A stretch of DNA of 64,000 nucleotides, from assembly GCA_013390605.1 (NCBI GenBank), contig JACAUB010000001.1:4799141-4863140 (forward strand), read 5' to 3'. The first letter of the stretch is position 1; each line of letters opens with the position of its first letter. Positions 43,301 to 53,649 of the stretch are shown one piece after another. Origin of the DNA: Bacteroidota bacterium (GTDB lineage Bacteria; Bacteroidota; Bacteroidia; Bacteroidales; Cfx3-03). The notes beneath the pieces were generated by a model. The model did not search any database and had not been told where the DNA came from. It saw only the letters and a program-made list of their open reading frames with translations. The position numbers and the translations under genes were made by a program.

Positions 43301-46162
43301 TTAATAGAGTGTTACGGGTCCTAGTAGTCCCATAGATTGGATGGGCTGGTTATTTGTCCTATCCACGGTGTATTTCTGTGCTGTTTTGTTGTCCTTCAGC
43401 GTCTTCATATAATTTCCCATCGTCGTCGTTACTCTGATTTCGATTTCATTGGGTCCTTTCTGTAGATAATCTGCAACATTGTAAATTCGGTAGCCATACC
43501 ACTTCACGCCACAATTCTTTCCGTTGACGAACACCTCTGAGACACCCCAAACTTTTCCAAGATTTAGAAATGTCGGTATATTCTCGTTGGGATCAGTTTT
43601 GTGACGATAGATAACTGTTCCGGTAAAATTAACAAACTCGGTGTTTTTTAAATCCTTAAGCTCATCCATATGAATCTTTTTCACCCATCCTTCACGACTG
43701 TGGTGTAATTCTACTTCCCAACCGCTATTCAGTGTTTTACTTTTTAATCCTTCAATAGGAATGGGATTCCATTTTTTGCCTCTTTTCTCTTTGTTGAAAA
43801 TGATCATACGAGATTCAGCTGGACCGAGGTCAAGATCTATACTGCCTTCTTTCAGATCGATACGAGACCGTTCACCATTCTCTGTATTCCAGACCCAACC
43901 ATATCTACCATTGACAATCTCTTTGGCAAATGTTACTTTGGTTTTATGCCCGTTGTGCATGTGTGCATTAGCAAAGAAGATGATTTCATTTTTATCATCA
44001 CTTTGATATCGATTCTGCATAACAAAACGATGAGGATTCTCAATTTTAAGGTAGTGTGGGATATTGTATTGATCCATCAATTTTTTATACCATTCTAGAA
44101 AACCGTTGTCTTGTGGTTTCCTGATCAGAATAAAGCGGTCGGAAAAGGTTTGGAGTTTAGCAATCCATGTTTGTACCTCTTTGTCTCTGTCCTTATTATT
44201 AAAGAGTCCCAATGATTTCTCAGGATATTTCTCAATACAGAAGATTCTACCGCCGGTTGAAACGAAGTCATATAATTTGGCAAGGGTCTCAGGATTCACA
44301 CTCGTTACCTCAACGAGAAATAGTGTCCCATATTTTCGTGGACCATAGCATAGTTGTCCGTGTTTTACCTCCGAACTATTAATGATTATCTCGGTAGTGT
44401 AGTCGGCAGCGCCTCCATTCTTATTGATCGACTCCCATATGATAGAGGTATATGGAATGTTGAGCTTTTCAGGAAAGGGATCGGTCTGTACACCCATTTC
44501 GCCCCACATGTCATATGTTGCAGGTAAGATGGCGATATTGGTAAACATATCTGCATTTTGAAGTTGAGAAGAGATACGAGCTTTGTAATTGTTCAGATAT
44601 TTAAAATAGGGCCACCAATTATTGTTCTCATTATAATAAGAGCCATACTGCACCCATCCGGGGAATGGAGCTTCAGGGGGTGAATAGTTAAATCCATGCC
44701 ATATCGAGTGCGTTACACCCGACATAATGCTTTGGTCGGAACCAATTTTGAGTAGCTCCAGTGTTGTATTGAATACCATATAAGTATTTGTCATCTCCTC
44801 GCAACTAACAATTCGTTTCCCTGTGAGATGAGCAGCCGAAGAAACAAACTTGTTGATCATGGTGTAACCTCGTCCACGACGATAGTCCTCATCGGACATC
44901 TCTTCGCCAATGCGATGTTTAAGCCAGTTAGTTGTCCATGATTCACCTTCAGGAATGTCGTATCCGATGCTGCTTTCCAGTGGAAAGAATCCACGACCAT
45001 AAGCTTGGGCGCGTGATTTAACGTTTTGATCCTTGCACCACTGTAAATATGTTTTAGTAAAACGTTCACGCAGTAATTCTGCTTTGGTTAACTCGAAATC
45101 AAAACGGACACGTTTGATTTCCTCTGCAAACTCATCTGTTTTATTCGCTCCATAATGATCATCAATAACTCCGCCCAGACGGCCAACCTTGAACATGGTA
45201 AAGGGGAGATAAGGCATGATATCATATCCTCGTCGTTTTTTAAACTCTTCAGTTAAATCTCCAGTCCAGTTACATCCCTCTAACTCCATTGAATCTGTAA
45301 AGAAGGCGCGTAAGTGGTTTGAGAGCGGCCCTGTCTTTTTCTGAATCGTATCTGACATGTGATCGAGATACTTTCTGACAGCCACTTTGTCCATGTGATT
45401 GAGGATTGGGCCTGCTGCTCCCGGTGCACCATTGATTACGCTGGCAAAAGAATTCACCCTGATAAGGGCATAAAAGACATGTTTCCCGGCAGGTACTTCT
45501 ACTCGAATAATCTCATCTTTTCTTTTGTCAGAAAGTTCTATCACTTGATCCAGACCACTCATAGGGTCCGGTACGAGTTTAAGTGAGAGAATTTCAAATG
45601 TACGGCTTGGGTTATGGACTGTTATATCCGGATCAACATTATTAAATAGATTGAACTGTGAAGTCTCATAAACGGTTGGCCCTTCCAGCTTCATTGCATC
45701 AATGATAACTACCTGTGCCCGTTCTTCAACTTTGAGTGTTTCTGAACCAAAGGGCCATCCCGATCCCACAATCAGATCACAAGTCATATTCAGCTTTTTT
45801 GCCTCTGCAAAAGTAACTTGCAACATATCTATCCATTTGTCACTTAACCAGGTAAGCGACTTTTTACCTAAATCGTCTCCTGTGGTTGGAAACGAAATGG
45901 GATTTATTTCTACACCACCAATACCGGCTTCTTTTAAAAGATGTAATTCTCTGATAAGTTCCTGAGCCTCTATCTTATCTCCATTCCACCACCAACGAAC
46001 ATAAGGGCGATATTTGTCAGGCACATCTTTAAATTGTGCATATAAATTATCCCCCTTTTCTTGTTTATCGAATGGAAGAAATATGTTGGAAAAGGAGTGT
46101 GTACTATATAATAAGATACCTGCTGTAGAAATACCCTGAAGCAGAAATGTTCTTCTTTTCAT
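43301..46162 (-). CDS. GH106-type alpha-L-rhamnosidase, twin-arginine-like leader
   Basis: 953 residues. The N-terminus (MKRRTFLLQGISTAGILLYS) has an RRxFL pattern like a Tat signal. Family text is clear: RPYVRWWWNGDKIEAQEL, KEAGIGGVEINPISFP, CDLIVGSGWPFG, MSGVTHSIWHGFNYSPP. A C-terminal galactose-binding-like beta-sandwich carries YRHKTDPNENIPTFLNLGKV and VFVNGKNCGVKWYGYR. GH106 enzymes release alpha-L-rhamnose, for example from rhamnogalacturonan; the exact linkage is not given by the sequence. It heads the operon GH106-GH28-GH28-truncated GH28-GH29, 567 bases downstream of SusD. Confidence 0.85.
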   Translation of the reverse strand: MKRRTFLLQGISTAGILLYSTHSFSNIFLPFDKQEKGDNLYAQFKDVPDKYRPYVRWWWNGDKIEAQELIRELHLLKEAGIGGVEINPISFPTTGDDLGKKSLTWLSDKWIDMLQVTFAEAKKLNMTCDLIVGSGWPFGSETLKVEERAQVVIIDAMKLEGPTVYETSQFNLFNNVDPDITVHNPSRTFEILSLKLVPDPMSGLDQVIELSDKRKDEIIRVEVPAGKHVFYALIRVNSFASVINGAPGAAGPILNHMDKVAVRKYLDHMSDTIQKKTGPLSNHLRAFFTDSMELEGCNWTGDLTEEFKKRRGYDIMPYLPFTMFKVGRLGGVIDDHYGANKTDEFAEEIKRVRFDFELTKAELLRERFTKTYLQWCKDQNVKSRAQAYGRGFFPLESSIGYDIPEGESWTTNWLKHRIGEEMSDEDYRRGRGYTMINKFVSSAAHLTGKRIVSCEEMTNTYMVFNTTLELLKIGSDQSIMSGVTHSIWHGFNYSPPEAPFPGWVQYGSYYNENNNWWPYFKYLNNYKARISSQLQNADMFTNIAILPATYDMWGEMGVQTDPFPEKLNIPYTSIIWESINKNGGAADYTTEIIINSSEVKHGQLCYGPRKYGTLFLVEVTSVNPETLAKLYDFVSTGGRIFCIEKYPEKSLGLFNNKDRDKEVQTWIAKLQTFSDRFILIRKPQDNGFLEWYKKLMDQYNIPHYLKIENPHRFVMQNRYQSDDKNEIIFFANAHMHNGHKTKVTFAKEIVNGRYGWVWNTENGERSRIDLKEGSIDLDLGPAESRMIIFNKEKRGKKWNPIPIEGLKSKTLNSGWEVELHHSREGWVKKIHMDELKDLKNTEFVNFTGTVIYRHKTDPNENIPTFLNLGKVWGVSEVFVNGKNCGVKWYGYRIYNVADYLQKGPNEIEIRVTTTMGNYMKTLKDNKTAQKYTVDRTNNQPIQSMGLLGPVTLY

Positions 46163-46539
46163 AATTTATTTTTTCATAGTGTTATAACGCTTCAGAAAAA
46201 AATATTTCATCCATAAAATTAATCTGAAAATAGGTCTTCTTTTAATATTTTTTATTATTTGCATACGCGATTAAAGAGAAAGTCTAAATCCTGGTATGAT
46301 CAGATAAAGGAATCACTATATAATCATACTTTCAATTTATAAATCTCAGTTTTTTGAATGAGCTCTTATTTCTTTTATGCGTTTCTTATTATTTGTATTA
46401 TAGGTTGTTAATTGTCACGTCCCTCTAATCAATGTAAAATTTAATATGCATAGACTTCTCTTCTGCAAAAATCGGTTAGTTGATCTTGCAGATGGTTTTT
46501 AGAGATACGAAAACAGTGAATAACATTCAGTAAATAAGG

Positions 46540-46653
46540 TATACATCCAGTTAAAACGAGCTGTAATGTTTATATGCTAGCGATTACAATTTGAGTATCC
46601 TAACTGATAAAAGCATATTACTTATTAATTATCATTATTAAACTGGATGTATA
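46540..46653. repeat. 13-bp inverted repeat with 88-base spacer
   Basis: TATACATCCAGTT at 46540-46552 is the exact reverse complement of 46641-46653. The intervening 88 bases are AT-rich and show no gene. It could be a large stem-loop or a paired regulator site; there is no target-site duplication or transposase to suggest a mobile element. Confidence 0.6.
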
Positions 46654-46668
46654 ATCTTTATTTAATGC

Positions 46669-46719
46669 CGTTTAGTTAAACAATGCATGTTTGCAATACA
46701 AGCAGAATTCAACTAAACG
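46669..46719 (-). repeat. 9-bp inverted repeat just downstream of susD
   Basis: CGTTTAGTT at 46669-46677 pairs with AACTAAACG at 46711-46719, 11 bases past the susD stop on the minus strand. There is no T-tract after the stem, so it is more likely an mRNA-stabilising or partial termination hairpin than a full terminator. Confidence 0.45.
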
Positions 46720-46729
46720 ACATCTATTT

Positions 46730-48265
46730 CTAATAACCAGGATTTTGTGTAAGCGCTGAATTTACCTGAGTTTCTCTGAATGGGATGGCATAAATTAATC
46801 TGTCATTTGTAACATTATAGGCTGCTGGTAAAATATACGGATGAGCTAGTTTTTGCTTTACCCCAAACGCATTCATTACAGGAATTGCTTGATCTGTACG
46901 TAACAAATCGAACCACCTATGATTTTCAAATGCTAATTCTACTCTTCTCTCATGCAAAATAATAGTTCTTAATGTAGTCTGATCTGATGAAGTAGCAGGT
47001 GCTAATCCAGCACGAGTTCTTACCAGATTTAAATAAGGTAAGGCTTCAGCCGGCTTACCCTGTTCATTCAATGATTCAGCTAACATAAGTAATACATCAG
47101 AATAGCGATATAAGGGCCAGTTATCATCTGTATTATTTTGAAGTCCGTAAGGCTTATTATAAAATTTCTTTATAAACATTTTGGATGTACTACCTGCGGT
47201 CGGAGGAGACAGAATACTTACAACACTGTCTGCAATAAAGTCCACATTTGAATTAATTTTTCCTTTTGCAACAGCAATGCTTGCATCTAATCTTGTGTCA
47301 CCTTTTTCATAAGCGGCTACTATATCCGGTGTTGGAACATTAAAACCACCCGAGGTATTATTGTAATTAACCCCTAGAATATTTGTTGTGTTTGGGGTAA
47401 CTGGGATAAACTTGTAAATGAAAGCGCTCGATTGTCCATCTGTTCCTGCTTTATATTGTACTTCAAAGATGGATTCTTTACTGTTTTTATTTCCTAATTT
47501 AAAAACGTCAGCATAATTAGGCAATAGCCCATATCCCATTTGAGTTATACTTTGCAACAATGGGGTTGCTTTTGCATAATCCTTTCTGGTAAGATAAACG
47601 AGGCCCAATTCGGTTGCAACCATCCCTTTTGTAATTACTCCACTTTGAGGAAACTTAGCAGGTGGAGCTAGCATACTTAAAGCATCTGTATAATCAGTAA
47701 TAATTTGGGTGTAAACGTCATCTACAGAAGAACGATTAATAAAAGCGGATGAATTGTCTTTAACTTCATGCAAATATAAAGGCACACCGCCAAATAATCT
47801 TACAAGTTCGAAATAGTAATGAGCCCTTAATGCTTTTGCTTCTCCAATGATTTGTTTCTTATCGGCATCGACAATAGTAGTTACGGGGATATTGGCTATT
47901 CTGTCTAATATCACATTCGTTCGTTGTATCCCTTTGTACTCTGCCAGCCATACATTAGCAAGCACAGCATTCGAAGAAACATCAAGAAAATCACCTAACT
48001 GCTCATATCCTGTACCACCTCTATCTTTCGAGTTATAATCATATTCTGTGTTATCACTCCGCATCTCTTCCATATAAAAAGAATAGAGTGCAACATCTCT
48101 TAATGGAGTATACGCACCGACTACTGCTTGTTGGAAATCGGAAGTAGTTTTATAAAAATTTCCTTCATTAATCTGTCCTTCAGGATATAATACGAGAAAA
48201 TCCTTTTTACACGAAGTCGCACTGATAATAATCAATATAAGGATAAAACTTAATAGCTTGTTCAT
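46730..48265 (-). CDS. SusD/RagB family surface glycan-binding lipoprotein
   Basis: 511 residues. The lipoprotein signal peptide ends with the lipobox SATSC (residues 15-19). SusD phrases follow: DFLVLYPEGQINEGNFYKTT, AKALRAHYYFELVRLFGGVP, WPLYRYSDVLLMLAES, ALPYLNLVRTRAGLAP and LHERRVELAFENHRWFDLLR. The protein forms the lid over the SusC barrel and binds the glycan at the cell surface. It starts 26 bases after susC, in the same operon. Ligand specificity cannot be inferred from SusD sequence alone. Confidence 0.95.
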   Translation of the reverse strand: MNKLLSFILILIIISATSCKKDFLVLYPEGQINEGNFYKTTSDFQQAVVGAYTPLRDVALYSFYMEEMRSDNTEYDYNSKDRGGTGYEQLGDFLDVSSNAVLANVWLAEYKGIQRTNVILDRIANIPVTTIVDADKKQIIGEAKALRAHYYFELVRLFGGVPLYLHEVKDNSSAFINRSSVDDVYTQIITDYTDALSMLAPPAKFPQSGVITKGMVATELGLVYLTRKDYAKATPLLQSITQMGYGLLPNYADVFKLGNKNSKESIFEVQYKAGTDGQSSAFIYKFIPVTPNTTNILGVNYNNTSGGFNVPTPDIVAAYEKGDTRLDASIAVAKGKINSNVDFIADSVVSILSPPTAGSTSKMFIKKFYNKPYGLQNNTDDNWPLYRYSDVLLMLAESLNEQGKPAEALPYLNLVRTRAGLAPATSSDQTTLRTIILHERRVELAFENHRWFDLLRTDQAIPVMNAFGVKQKLAHPYILPAAYNVTNDRLIYAIPFRETQVNSALTQNPGY

Positions 48266-48291
48266 TTTTTAAAGATTTATTGATTAATAAA

Positions 48292-51200
48292 TTAAAAGTT
48301 TATGTTAGCGCCTATCATAAATGTTCTTGGGATTGGGAATGACCCGTTATCAAGACCAGCTGTGGTTTGATTATCCCTGCTATCATTTACTTCCGGATTT
48401 TGGCCTGGGTATTTAGTAAATACGAAGGCCTGCTGAACACTTGTATAAAGTCGTATACTTTTAATATATTTCAACTGCTTAGCATTAAAAGTGTAGCCTA
48501 GTGCAATATTTTTTACAGTTAGATAATCTCCACTAAATACCCAATTAGTATTTGTTGAGCGGTATAGCTCTGTTGTATTGCTCAATGTTCTGGGAACTTG
48601 CCCGGTTCCAGGATTCGCTTCCGAACGCCACCTATCCTGCATATTTTTATCGATGTTAAAAATACCATCAAGATTTTGCTCATTTTGAAGATTAATGTTC
48701 ATAATCTTATTTCCTACCTGACCGGCTATAATAATATTGAGATCGAAGTTTTTATACTGGAAATTGTTGGTGATTCCAAAAATGTATTTAGGATTTGGAT
48801 TTCCAATAAATGTCCTGTCTTTAATATCAATTTTACCATCACCATTCACATCTTTCATCTTTGCTGTACCAATAGCAGAGGTTGCTTCCTTAGGAGAGCT
48901 ATCAAGATCTGCTTGATTTTTGTATACCCCTTCATAGATATATCCATATAATTCGCCTATATGATGTCCTTCTGCCGTACGATTAAAATCATTATAAGTA
49001 CTAACTCCTCCTATAGGTGTGCCATTAATAAGTTTCATCACCTTGTTATCATTGAATGAGATATTAAAATCGGTAGTCCATTTTAACTTACCGGTTAAAT
49101 TGTCTGAACTCACCTGGATTTCATGTCCCCACATTTTAAAATTTCCAAGGTTATATGAGATTACTGAATACCCTGAGGCATATGGAATTTGCAGAGACGA
49201 TAACATACCATCCGTCTTTTTTAAATAATAATCATAGCTTACGGTTACTCTATTTTTTAACAATCTCATTTCAGCTCCAATGTCAGTTTGCTTCGACGTT
49301 TCCCAGGTTAGATCTTTGTTACCCAGACTAGTCATGGATTGCCCCATCGTTGTTGTATTATTAAACACATAATTTGTGGCGCTTAATAAAGAAACCTGCG
49401 TATAATTACCTACATTGAAATTACCTGTAAGTCCATAACTACCTTTAAATTTTAAGAAAGAAACAATATCCGATTTTGGAAAAAATGATTCATCACTAAT
49501 TATCCAGCCAACTGAAGCTGAAGGGAAGTTTCCATATTTTTTATTTTCGCCAAAGCGAGAAGAACCATCTCTACGAATATTCAGGTTAAGATAGTAACGT
49601 TTTTTGAAATTATAATTTGCTCTTGCAAACTCAGAAGCAACAGACCATGCAATATGATTTGAATTTCCAGAGGTCGTAGTAGCCGCGATTATCCAAGGAA
49701 TAGCATCATTAGCAAAACCCGAACCATTTATTACGCGATTATTCTGCTCATATTTTTGTGAACTATATCCCACAAGAAAATCGAAACTATGTTCTCCTAT
49801 ATTGTTTGCATAGGTCACGGTATTTTCGCTCAACCATGAGTTATAATTATAAGATGATGATTGTGCTGTAGCAGTTGTACGTGGAGGAGGTGAGCCAAAT
49901 GCACCATATAATTTACCATAATATGAGTTGTAATCTGCAGCCCCTAAATCTGTACTGATAGCTGCTTTTGCATGCAGGTTTTTAATGATTTCAACATCAA
50001 CATAGGTGTTGCCAAGCATTCTGAACGTGTTTTGATTAACAGACAGAAGTTCCGCCTGTTGGACAAAATTTGGCAATGCATACATGCCATAAGAACCTGT
50101 TTTCAGGTTATAGTTTCCAGTGTTATCAAAGATGTCAATCAGGGGAGAGCTTGTCCCTGCGCCGCTTATAATTGCCCTGTTGCCATCAATTGATGCTCGG
50201 GTATTATGGTCAATTTGATAGGTAGGTGCTAAATTCAACCCAACCTTTACCTTGTCATTAGGCCGATATTCGTTGTTCGTTCTAAATGCATAATGATATG
50301 TATTCGTGTTAAGAACAACACCATCTTGATCAAAATAGGTTAATGATGAACTTGACGTTGATTTGTCATTGCCTGAAGTGAAGGTTAAACTATAATTCTG
50401 TATTGGTGCGTTTCTTAAAACAGCATCGTACCAGTTTGTTCCTTTGCCATATTTAGAGGGGTCAGCATATTCGGCAGGTACTTCTGCCAGACCTGTTGAG
50501 GGGTTTTTCCAACCTTCATACTTTATTTTATCTTCATAATACCCCTTCATATATGTGGCAAATTCATTTGCGTTCATCAGATCGGGTCTACCTCTCTGTG
50601 GAACTTGTTGAAATCCATAATAAATATTGGCAGTTAAAGAAGTCTGGCCTTTCTGACCTTGCTTAGTTGTAATCATAATAACACCATTGCTAGCCCTACT
50701 TCCATAGAGTGAAGTGGCGGCAGCATCTTTCAAGACACTGAAGCTTTCGATATCATCTGGATTTACAAGATTAATATCACCTGTTATTGGTTGTCCGTCT
50801 ATAACATATAAAGGCTGATTACCTGAGCTTAGAGATGCGGCACCTCTTATTCTGAAGGTCATCCCTTGTCCTGGTCTTCCGGAAACCTGACTTACCTGCA
50901 ATCCCGCAACCTTACCTTGTAATCTTTGGCCAAATTCTGCTGCGGCTACATCCTTTACATCAGCAGCTTTCACATTAGAGACCGAGCCGGTAAGATCTCT
51001 TCTTTTTTGTTTACCATAGCCTACTACTACAACCTCATTCAGTACTTCAACGCCTGCAACAAGTTTAATGTCTAGTGTTTGTTGTCCTGTGTATAATATT
51101 TTTTGACTTTTGTATCCCATATACGACACAATCAAAACCGAATTTAATTTTGGGGCATTAATGCTATATTTACCTGTTACATCAGTTACCACTCCTATTT

Positions 51201-51672
51201 TCGTGCCTTCTACCAGAACGTTTACACCGATGAGTGTTTCGCCATTGTTTGAATCCGTAATTGTACCTGATATTTTATTCTTCTGTTGCTGTACATCTTT
51301 TGTCAGATACTCCGGAGCTAGAATGATCTTATTTTCAATGATTGTATATTTTACATTCGTTCCGGCAAATATATGATCCAATACAGTGCTAATTGATTGA
51401 TCTTTAGCAGCAATACTGACTTTGCGATCAATGTTAAGCAGTTTTTCATTGTACAAGAAAAAATAGCCACTTTCATTCTCGATTTTGTCAAGTACTTTAA
51501 CAAGCTTGGTTTCAGCGAAATTGAATGATACTTTTGTCTTCTGTGAAAAGACATAAGTAGCATGTACTTGCAAAATTCCGAGGAACATAAAAAAAACAGC
51601 GATTCTCATAGTTAGTAGAATTTTTTTCAGTGGATGACGAAACAACTCCCTAAATAGTTTATTTTTTTTCAT
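48292..51672 (-). CDS. SusC/RagA TonB-dependent outer-membrane transporter with STN domain
   Basis: 1126 residues from the ATG at 51670-51672; the TTG 18 bases upstream is less likely. After the signal segment (VFFMFLGILQVHATYVFS) comes an STN signalling domain (ETKLVKVLDKIENESGYFF). A carboxypeptidase-regulatory-like domain follows (KISGTITDSNNGETLIGVNV), then the plug (EVVVVGYGKQKRRDLTGSVS, YVIDGQPITGD) and the beta-barrel, ending in a C-terminal phenylalanine. The STN domain lets the transporter contact the FecR anti-sigma factor encoded just upstream. It imports oligosaccharides with SusD. Confidence 0.95.
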   Translation of the reverse strand: MKKNKLFRELFRHPLKKILLTMRIAVFFMFLGILQVHATYVFSQKTKVSFNFAETKLVKVLDKIENESGYFFLYNEKLLNIDRKVSIAAKDQSISTVLDHIFAGTNVKYTIIENKIILAPEYLTKDVQQQKNKISGTITDSNNGETLIGVNVLVEGTKIGVVTDVTGKYSINAPKLNSVLIVSYMGYKSQKILYTGQQTLDIKLVAGVEVLNEVVVVGYGKQKRRDLTGSVSNVKAADVKDVAAAEFGQRLQGKVAGLQVSQVSGRPGQGMTFRIRGAASLSSGNQPLYVIDGQPITGDINLVNPDDIESFSVLKDAAATSLYGSRASNGVIMITTKQGQKGQTSLTANIYYGFQQVPQRGRPDLMNANEFATYMKGYYEDKIKYEGWKNPSTGLAEVPAEYADPSKYGKGTNWYDAVLRNAPIQNYSLTFTSGNDKSTSSSSLTYFDQDGVVLNTNTYHYAFRTNNEYRPNDKVKVGLNLAPTYQIDHNTRASIDGNRAIISGAGTSSPLIDIFDNTGNYNLKTGSYGMYALPNFVQQAELLSVNQNTFRMLGNTYVDVEIIKNLHAKAAISTDLGAADYNSYYGKLYGAFGSPPPRTTATAQSSSYNYNSWLSENTVTYANNIGEHSFDFLVGYSSQKYEQNNRVINGSGFANDAIPWIIAATTTSGNSNHIAWSVASEFARANYNFKKRYYLNLNIRRDGSSRFGENKKYGNFPSASVGWIISDESFFPKSDIVSFLKFKGSYGLTGNFNVGNYTQVSLLSATNYVFNNTTTMGQSMTSLGNKDLTWETSKQTDIGAEMRLLKNRVTVSYDYYLKKTDGMLSSLQIPYASGYSVISYNLGNFKMWGHEIQVSSDNLTGKLKWTTDFNISFNDNKVMKLINGTPIGGVSTYNDFNRTAEGHHIGELYGYIYEGVYKNQADLDSSPKEATSAIGTAKMKDVNGDGKIDIKDRTFIGNPNPKYIFGITNNFQYKNFDLNIIIAGQVGNKIMNINLQNEQNLDGIFNIDKNMQDRWRSEANPGTGQVPRTLSNTTELYRSTNTNWVFSGDYLTVKNIALGYTFNAKQLKYIKSIRLYTSVQQAFVFTKYPGQNPEVNDSRDNQTTAGLDNGSFPIPRTFMIGANINF

Positions 51673-51718
51673 AAATTTGTAAGTTTTCAAGTTAAAAAAT
51701 ATTGAATAAATGTTTTTT

Positions 51719-51744
51719 AAGGAAGTCGTTACAGCGATTTCCTT
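51719..51744. other. Hairpin in the susC 5' leader
   Basis: Bases 51719-51728 pair with 51735-51744 around TTACAG, with one non-Watson-Crick position. It lies between fecR and susC. A T-tract follows only in the plus direction, so it is not a standard terminator for the minus-strand operon and may be a leader structure. Confidence 0.35.
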
Positions 51745-51786
51745 TTTTTATTACCTTCCTTCATGGGTCATGATTTCTTTTCATAG

Positions 51787-52860
51787 TCAAGGTTTTGTAA
51801 GTTTTGAATTAAATTGTTTAAGATAGATAGTTACTTTTTCCTTTTCATAGGTTCCATTTGGCAGAAGCTTACGTGGTGTAATATGGTACCTGATGGGAGA
51901 AGTCATGCATAAGAAACGAAGAACCTCTTCAAGTCTGTCATCTTTAAAAGTAGCCCTGAAAGAATATTTTTCTAACTCTTTGTCATGCAATTCAACCTTA
52001 ATATTATACCAGTATTCAATGCGGCGTGCTACTTCAATCATGGGATCCCCTTTGAAAATCAGTTCGCCATTGACCCATGCACTATATTTTGCCGGGTCAA
52101 TAACGGAACGACTAATCTGTCCATTTTGAAACACCAATCGTTCGGAAGGGGACAGGGTTGCTTTCCTGGATAATTCTTTATTTATATATTCAACCTTACC
52201 TTCTTTAAGTACCACTTCCACGAAATGATCAGCAGGGTAGGCACAGATATTAAATTTTGTTCCTAATACCTTTATGGTTGAGGTGCCAGTTGTAATTTCA
52301 AAAGGATGTTTTATATCGTGGTTGACCTCAAACCAAGCCTCACCCGCAAGTACTATATGCCTGTTGTTGTTAAATGGAAGAGAATAGCTAAGGCAAGAAC
52401 CGCTGTTAAGCATACCAACTGTGCCATCAGGAAGATGAAAAGAAACCCGTGCTCCCATTGGCGCATATATTTTGAAATTCGACAGTTGGTCTTTGGTATT
52501 CTGAATCATATTACCCAGAAAATAGTAACCCAGACCACCAGCAATCAATAAAGGAAATATCAAAATAGCAGCAACTTTCATATATACGCGAGTAAACCTA
52601 TGTAATAGCCTCTCTTTTTTTAACTGCTCATTTTTCCGAATTGTATGATGAACCTTATCAAGCAAATGACTCAAGTCTACTTCTGTTGCAGATGAATCAT
52701 CAGACATCAGGTTCCAGTCTTTTTCTAGTAAACTTCTAAATGTATAATCTTCTTCACCATTTATAAACAGCGATTCTACCCATGCTTTTTCTATATCGTC
52801 GGCTTGTCCGTCAATATATCGCGCTAACTTTTCTAAATCGTTTTTTTCTAATACTATCAT
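51787..52860 (-). CDS. FecR family anti-sigma factor
   Basis: 357 residues. The N-terminal cytoplasmic part (about 1-90) should bind the sigma factor. One membrane helix follows (VAAILIFPLLIAGGLGYYFL, about 95-114), then the periplasmic FecR domain (MGARVSFHLPDGTVGMLNSG, AGEAWFEVNHDIKHPFEITT, LGTKFNICAYP) and a C-terminal DUF4974/STN-like domain (IEVARRIEYWYNIKVELHDK). It passes the signal from the SusC STN domain to the ECF sigma factor across the inner membrane. It lies between the sigma gene (210-base gap) and susC (114 bases). Confidence 0.93.
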   Translation of the reverse strand: MIVLEKNDLEKLARYIDGQADDIEKAWVESLFINGEEDYTFRSLLEKDWNLMSDDSSATEVDLSHLLDKVHHTIRKNEQLKKERLLHRFTRVYMKVAAILIFPLLIAGGLGYYFLGNMIQNTKDQLSNFKIYAPMGARVSFHLPDGTVGMLNSGSCLSYSLPFNNNRHIVLAGEAWFEVNHDIKHPFEITTGTSTIKVLGTKFNICAYPADHFVEVVLKEGKVEYINKELSRKATLSPSERLVFQNGQISRSVIDPAKYSAWVNGELIFKGDPMIEVARRIEYWYNIKVELHDKELEKYSFRATFKDDRLEEVLRFLCMTSPIRYHITPRKLLPNGTYEKEKVTIYLKQFNSKLTKP

Positions 52861-53070
52861 TCTTATTGCTATTGTACGAAAAAATGTTTTCCTACTAATT
52901 TATTATACCCCCCAGTAAGCTAAATCTCATATAAAAACTGCACTTTTTTAGTGAGAGATTCTAGTTTTTTGAAAGAACTATCGAAATAATATTTAATATG
53001 CTGTTTTTTAGCGTCTTCAAATATTCGTTTTAATAAATAATCTTGAAAAATAAAATAGGATGAAATTGGC

Positions 53071-53649
53071 TCAAAGAAAAAATAGCGATAAAAACAGAAT
53101 TACAGGTAAATTTTCGCTTTTCATCCTACTACGAATAGTCTTCAGTGCATCTGAAATATAATTATCTACGGTTCCGGGAGAGAGACCAATTTCTTCTGCT
53201 ATCTCTTTAGTTGATTTACCTTCATGACGACTTTTTAAAAAAATAATTTTTTGTTTTTCAGGTAGCTTATCAACAATTTGTTGCACTTGATCTAAAACAG
53301 ACTGGCACTCGATACTGGTTTCGATCTCATACGAAGCCTGCGTATTTTCATACAGTGTATCATTAATGAATTTCTGTCTATAACTCCTTTTGCGAAAAAG
53401 GTTGCAAATTTCATTGTATGCTATCGTAAAAAGATATGACTTGAACGATGATTCTTTTTTTAAGCTTTTATAGTTTTCCCATACCTTAAGGAAAACAGAC
53501 TGTACAAGTTCTTCTGCCTCAACTTTTGATCTGAGGTACTTTAAGCCAAAGGCATAGAGTCTTCCTGAATATTTGTTATAAATACTGTCAAATGCCTCAA
53601 CTTCCCCTTTTTGGAGTCTTTCAACTAATTCAATATCGTCAAGAATCAA
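53071..53649 (-). CDS. ECF RNA polymerase sigma factor (Bacteroides expansion type)
   Basis: 192 residues. Region 2 is FDSIYNKYSGRLYAFGLKYL with EAEELVQSVFLKVWENYKSL, and region 4 is LPEKQKIIFLKSRHEGKSTK followed by the helix-turn-helix EIAEEIGLSPGTVDNYISDA. The start is TTG (53647-53649); no nearby in-frame ATG exists. It should direct transcription of susC-susD and perhaps the enzyme genes once released by FecR. The last residues are hydrophobic (VILFLSLFFL), often seen in this group. It is separated from the upstream GH106 gene by 420 bases, so it has its own promoter. Confidence 0.93.
   Translation of the reverse strand: MILDDIELVERLQKGEVEAFDSIYNKYSGRLYAFGLKYLRSKVEAEELVQSVFLKVWENYKSLKKESSFKSYLFTIAYNEICNLFRKRSYRQKFINDTLYENTQASYEIETSIECQSVLDQVQQIVDKLPEKQKIIFLKSRHEGKSTKEIAEEIGLSPGTVDNYISDALKTIRSRMKSENLPVILFLSLFFL

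Larger units (their letters stand above)
46163..46729 (-). other. 567-base intergenic region after susD
   Basis: It lies between the susD stop and the GH106 start, with no convincing open frame. It holds two inverted repeats (46540-46653 and 46669-46719), the second just past the susD stop. The susD-distal part is very AT-rich and should contain a promoter or processing site for the enzyme operon; no exact TAnnTTTG element was placed. Confidence 0.55.

Noticed and set aside
46540..46653. Inverted repeats as ends of an insertion sequence
   Set aside because: Only 88 bases lie between the arms, no transposase or flanking direct repeat is seen.
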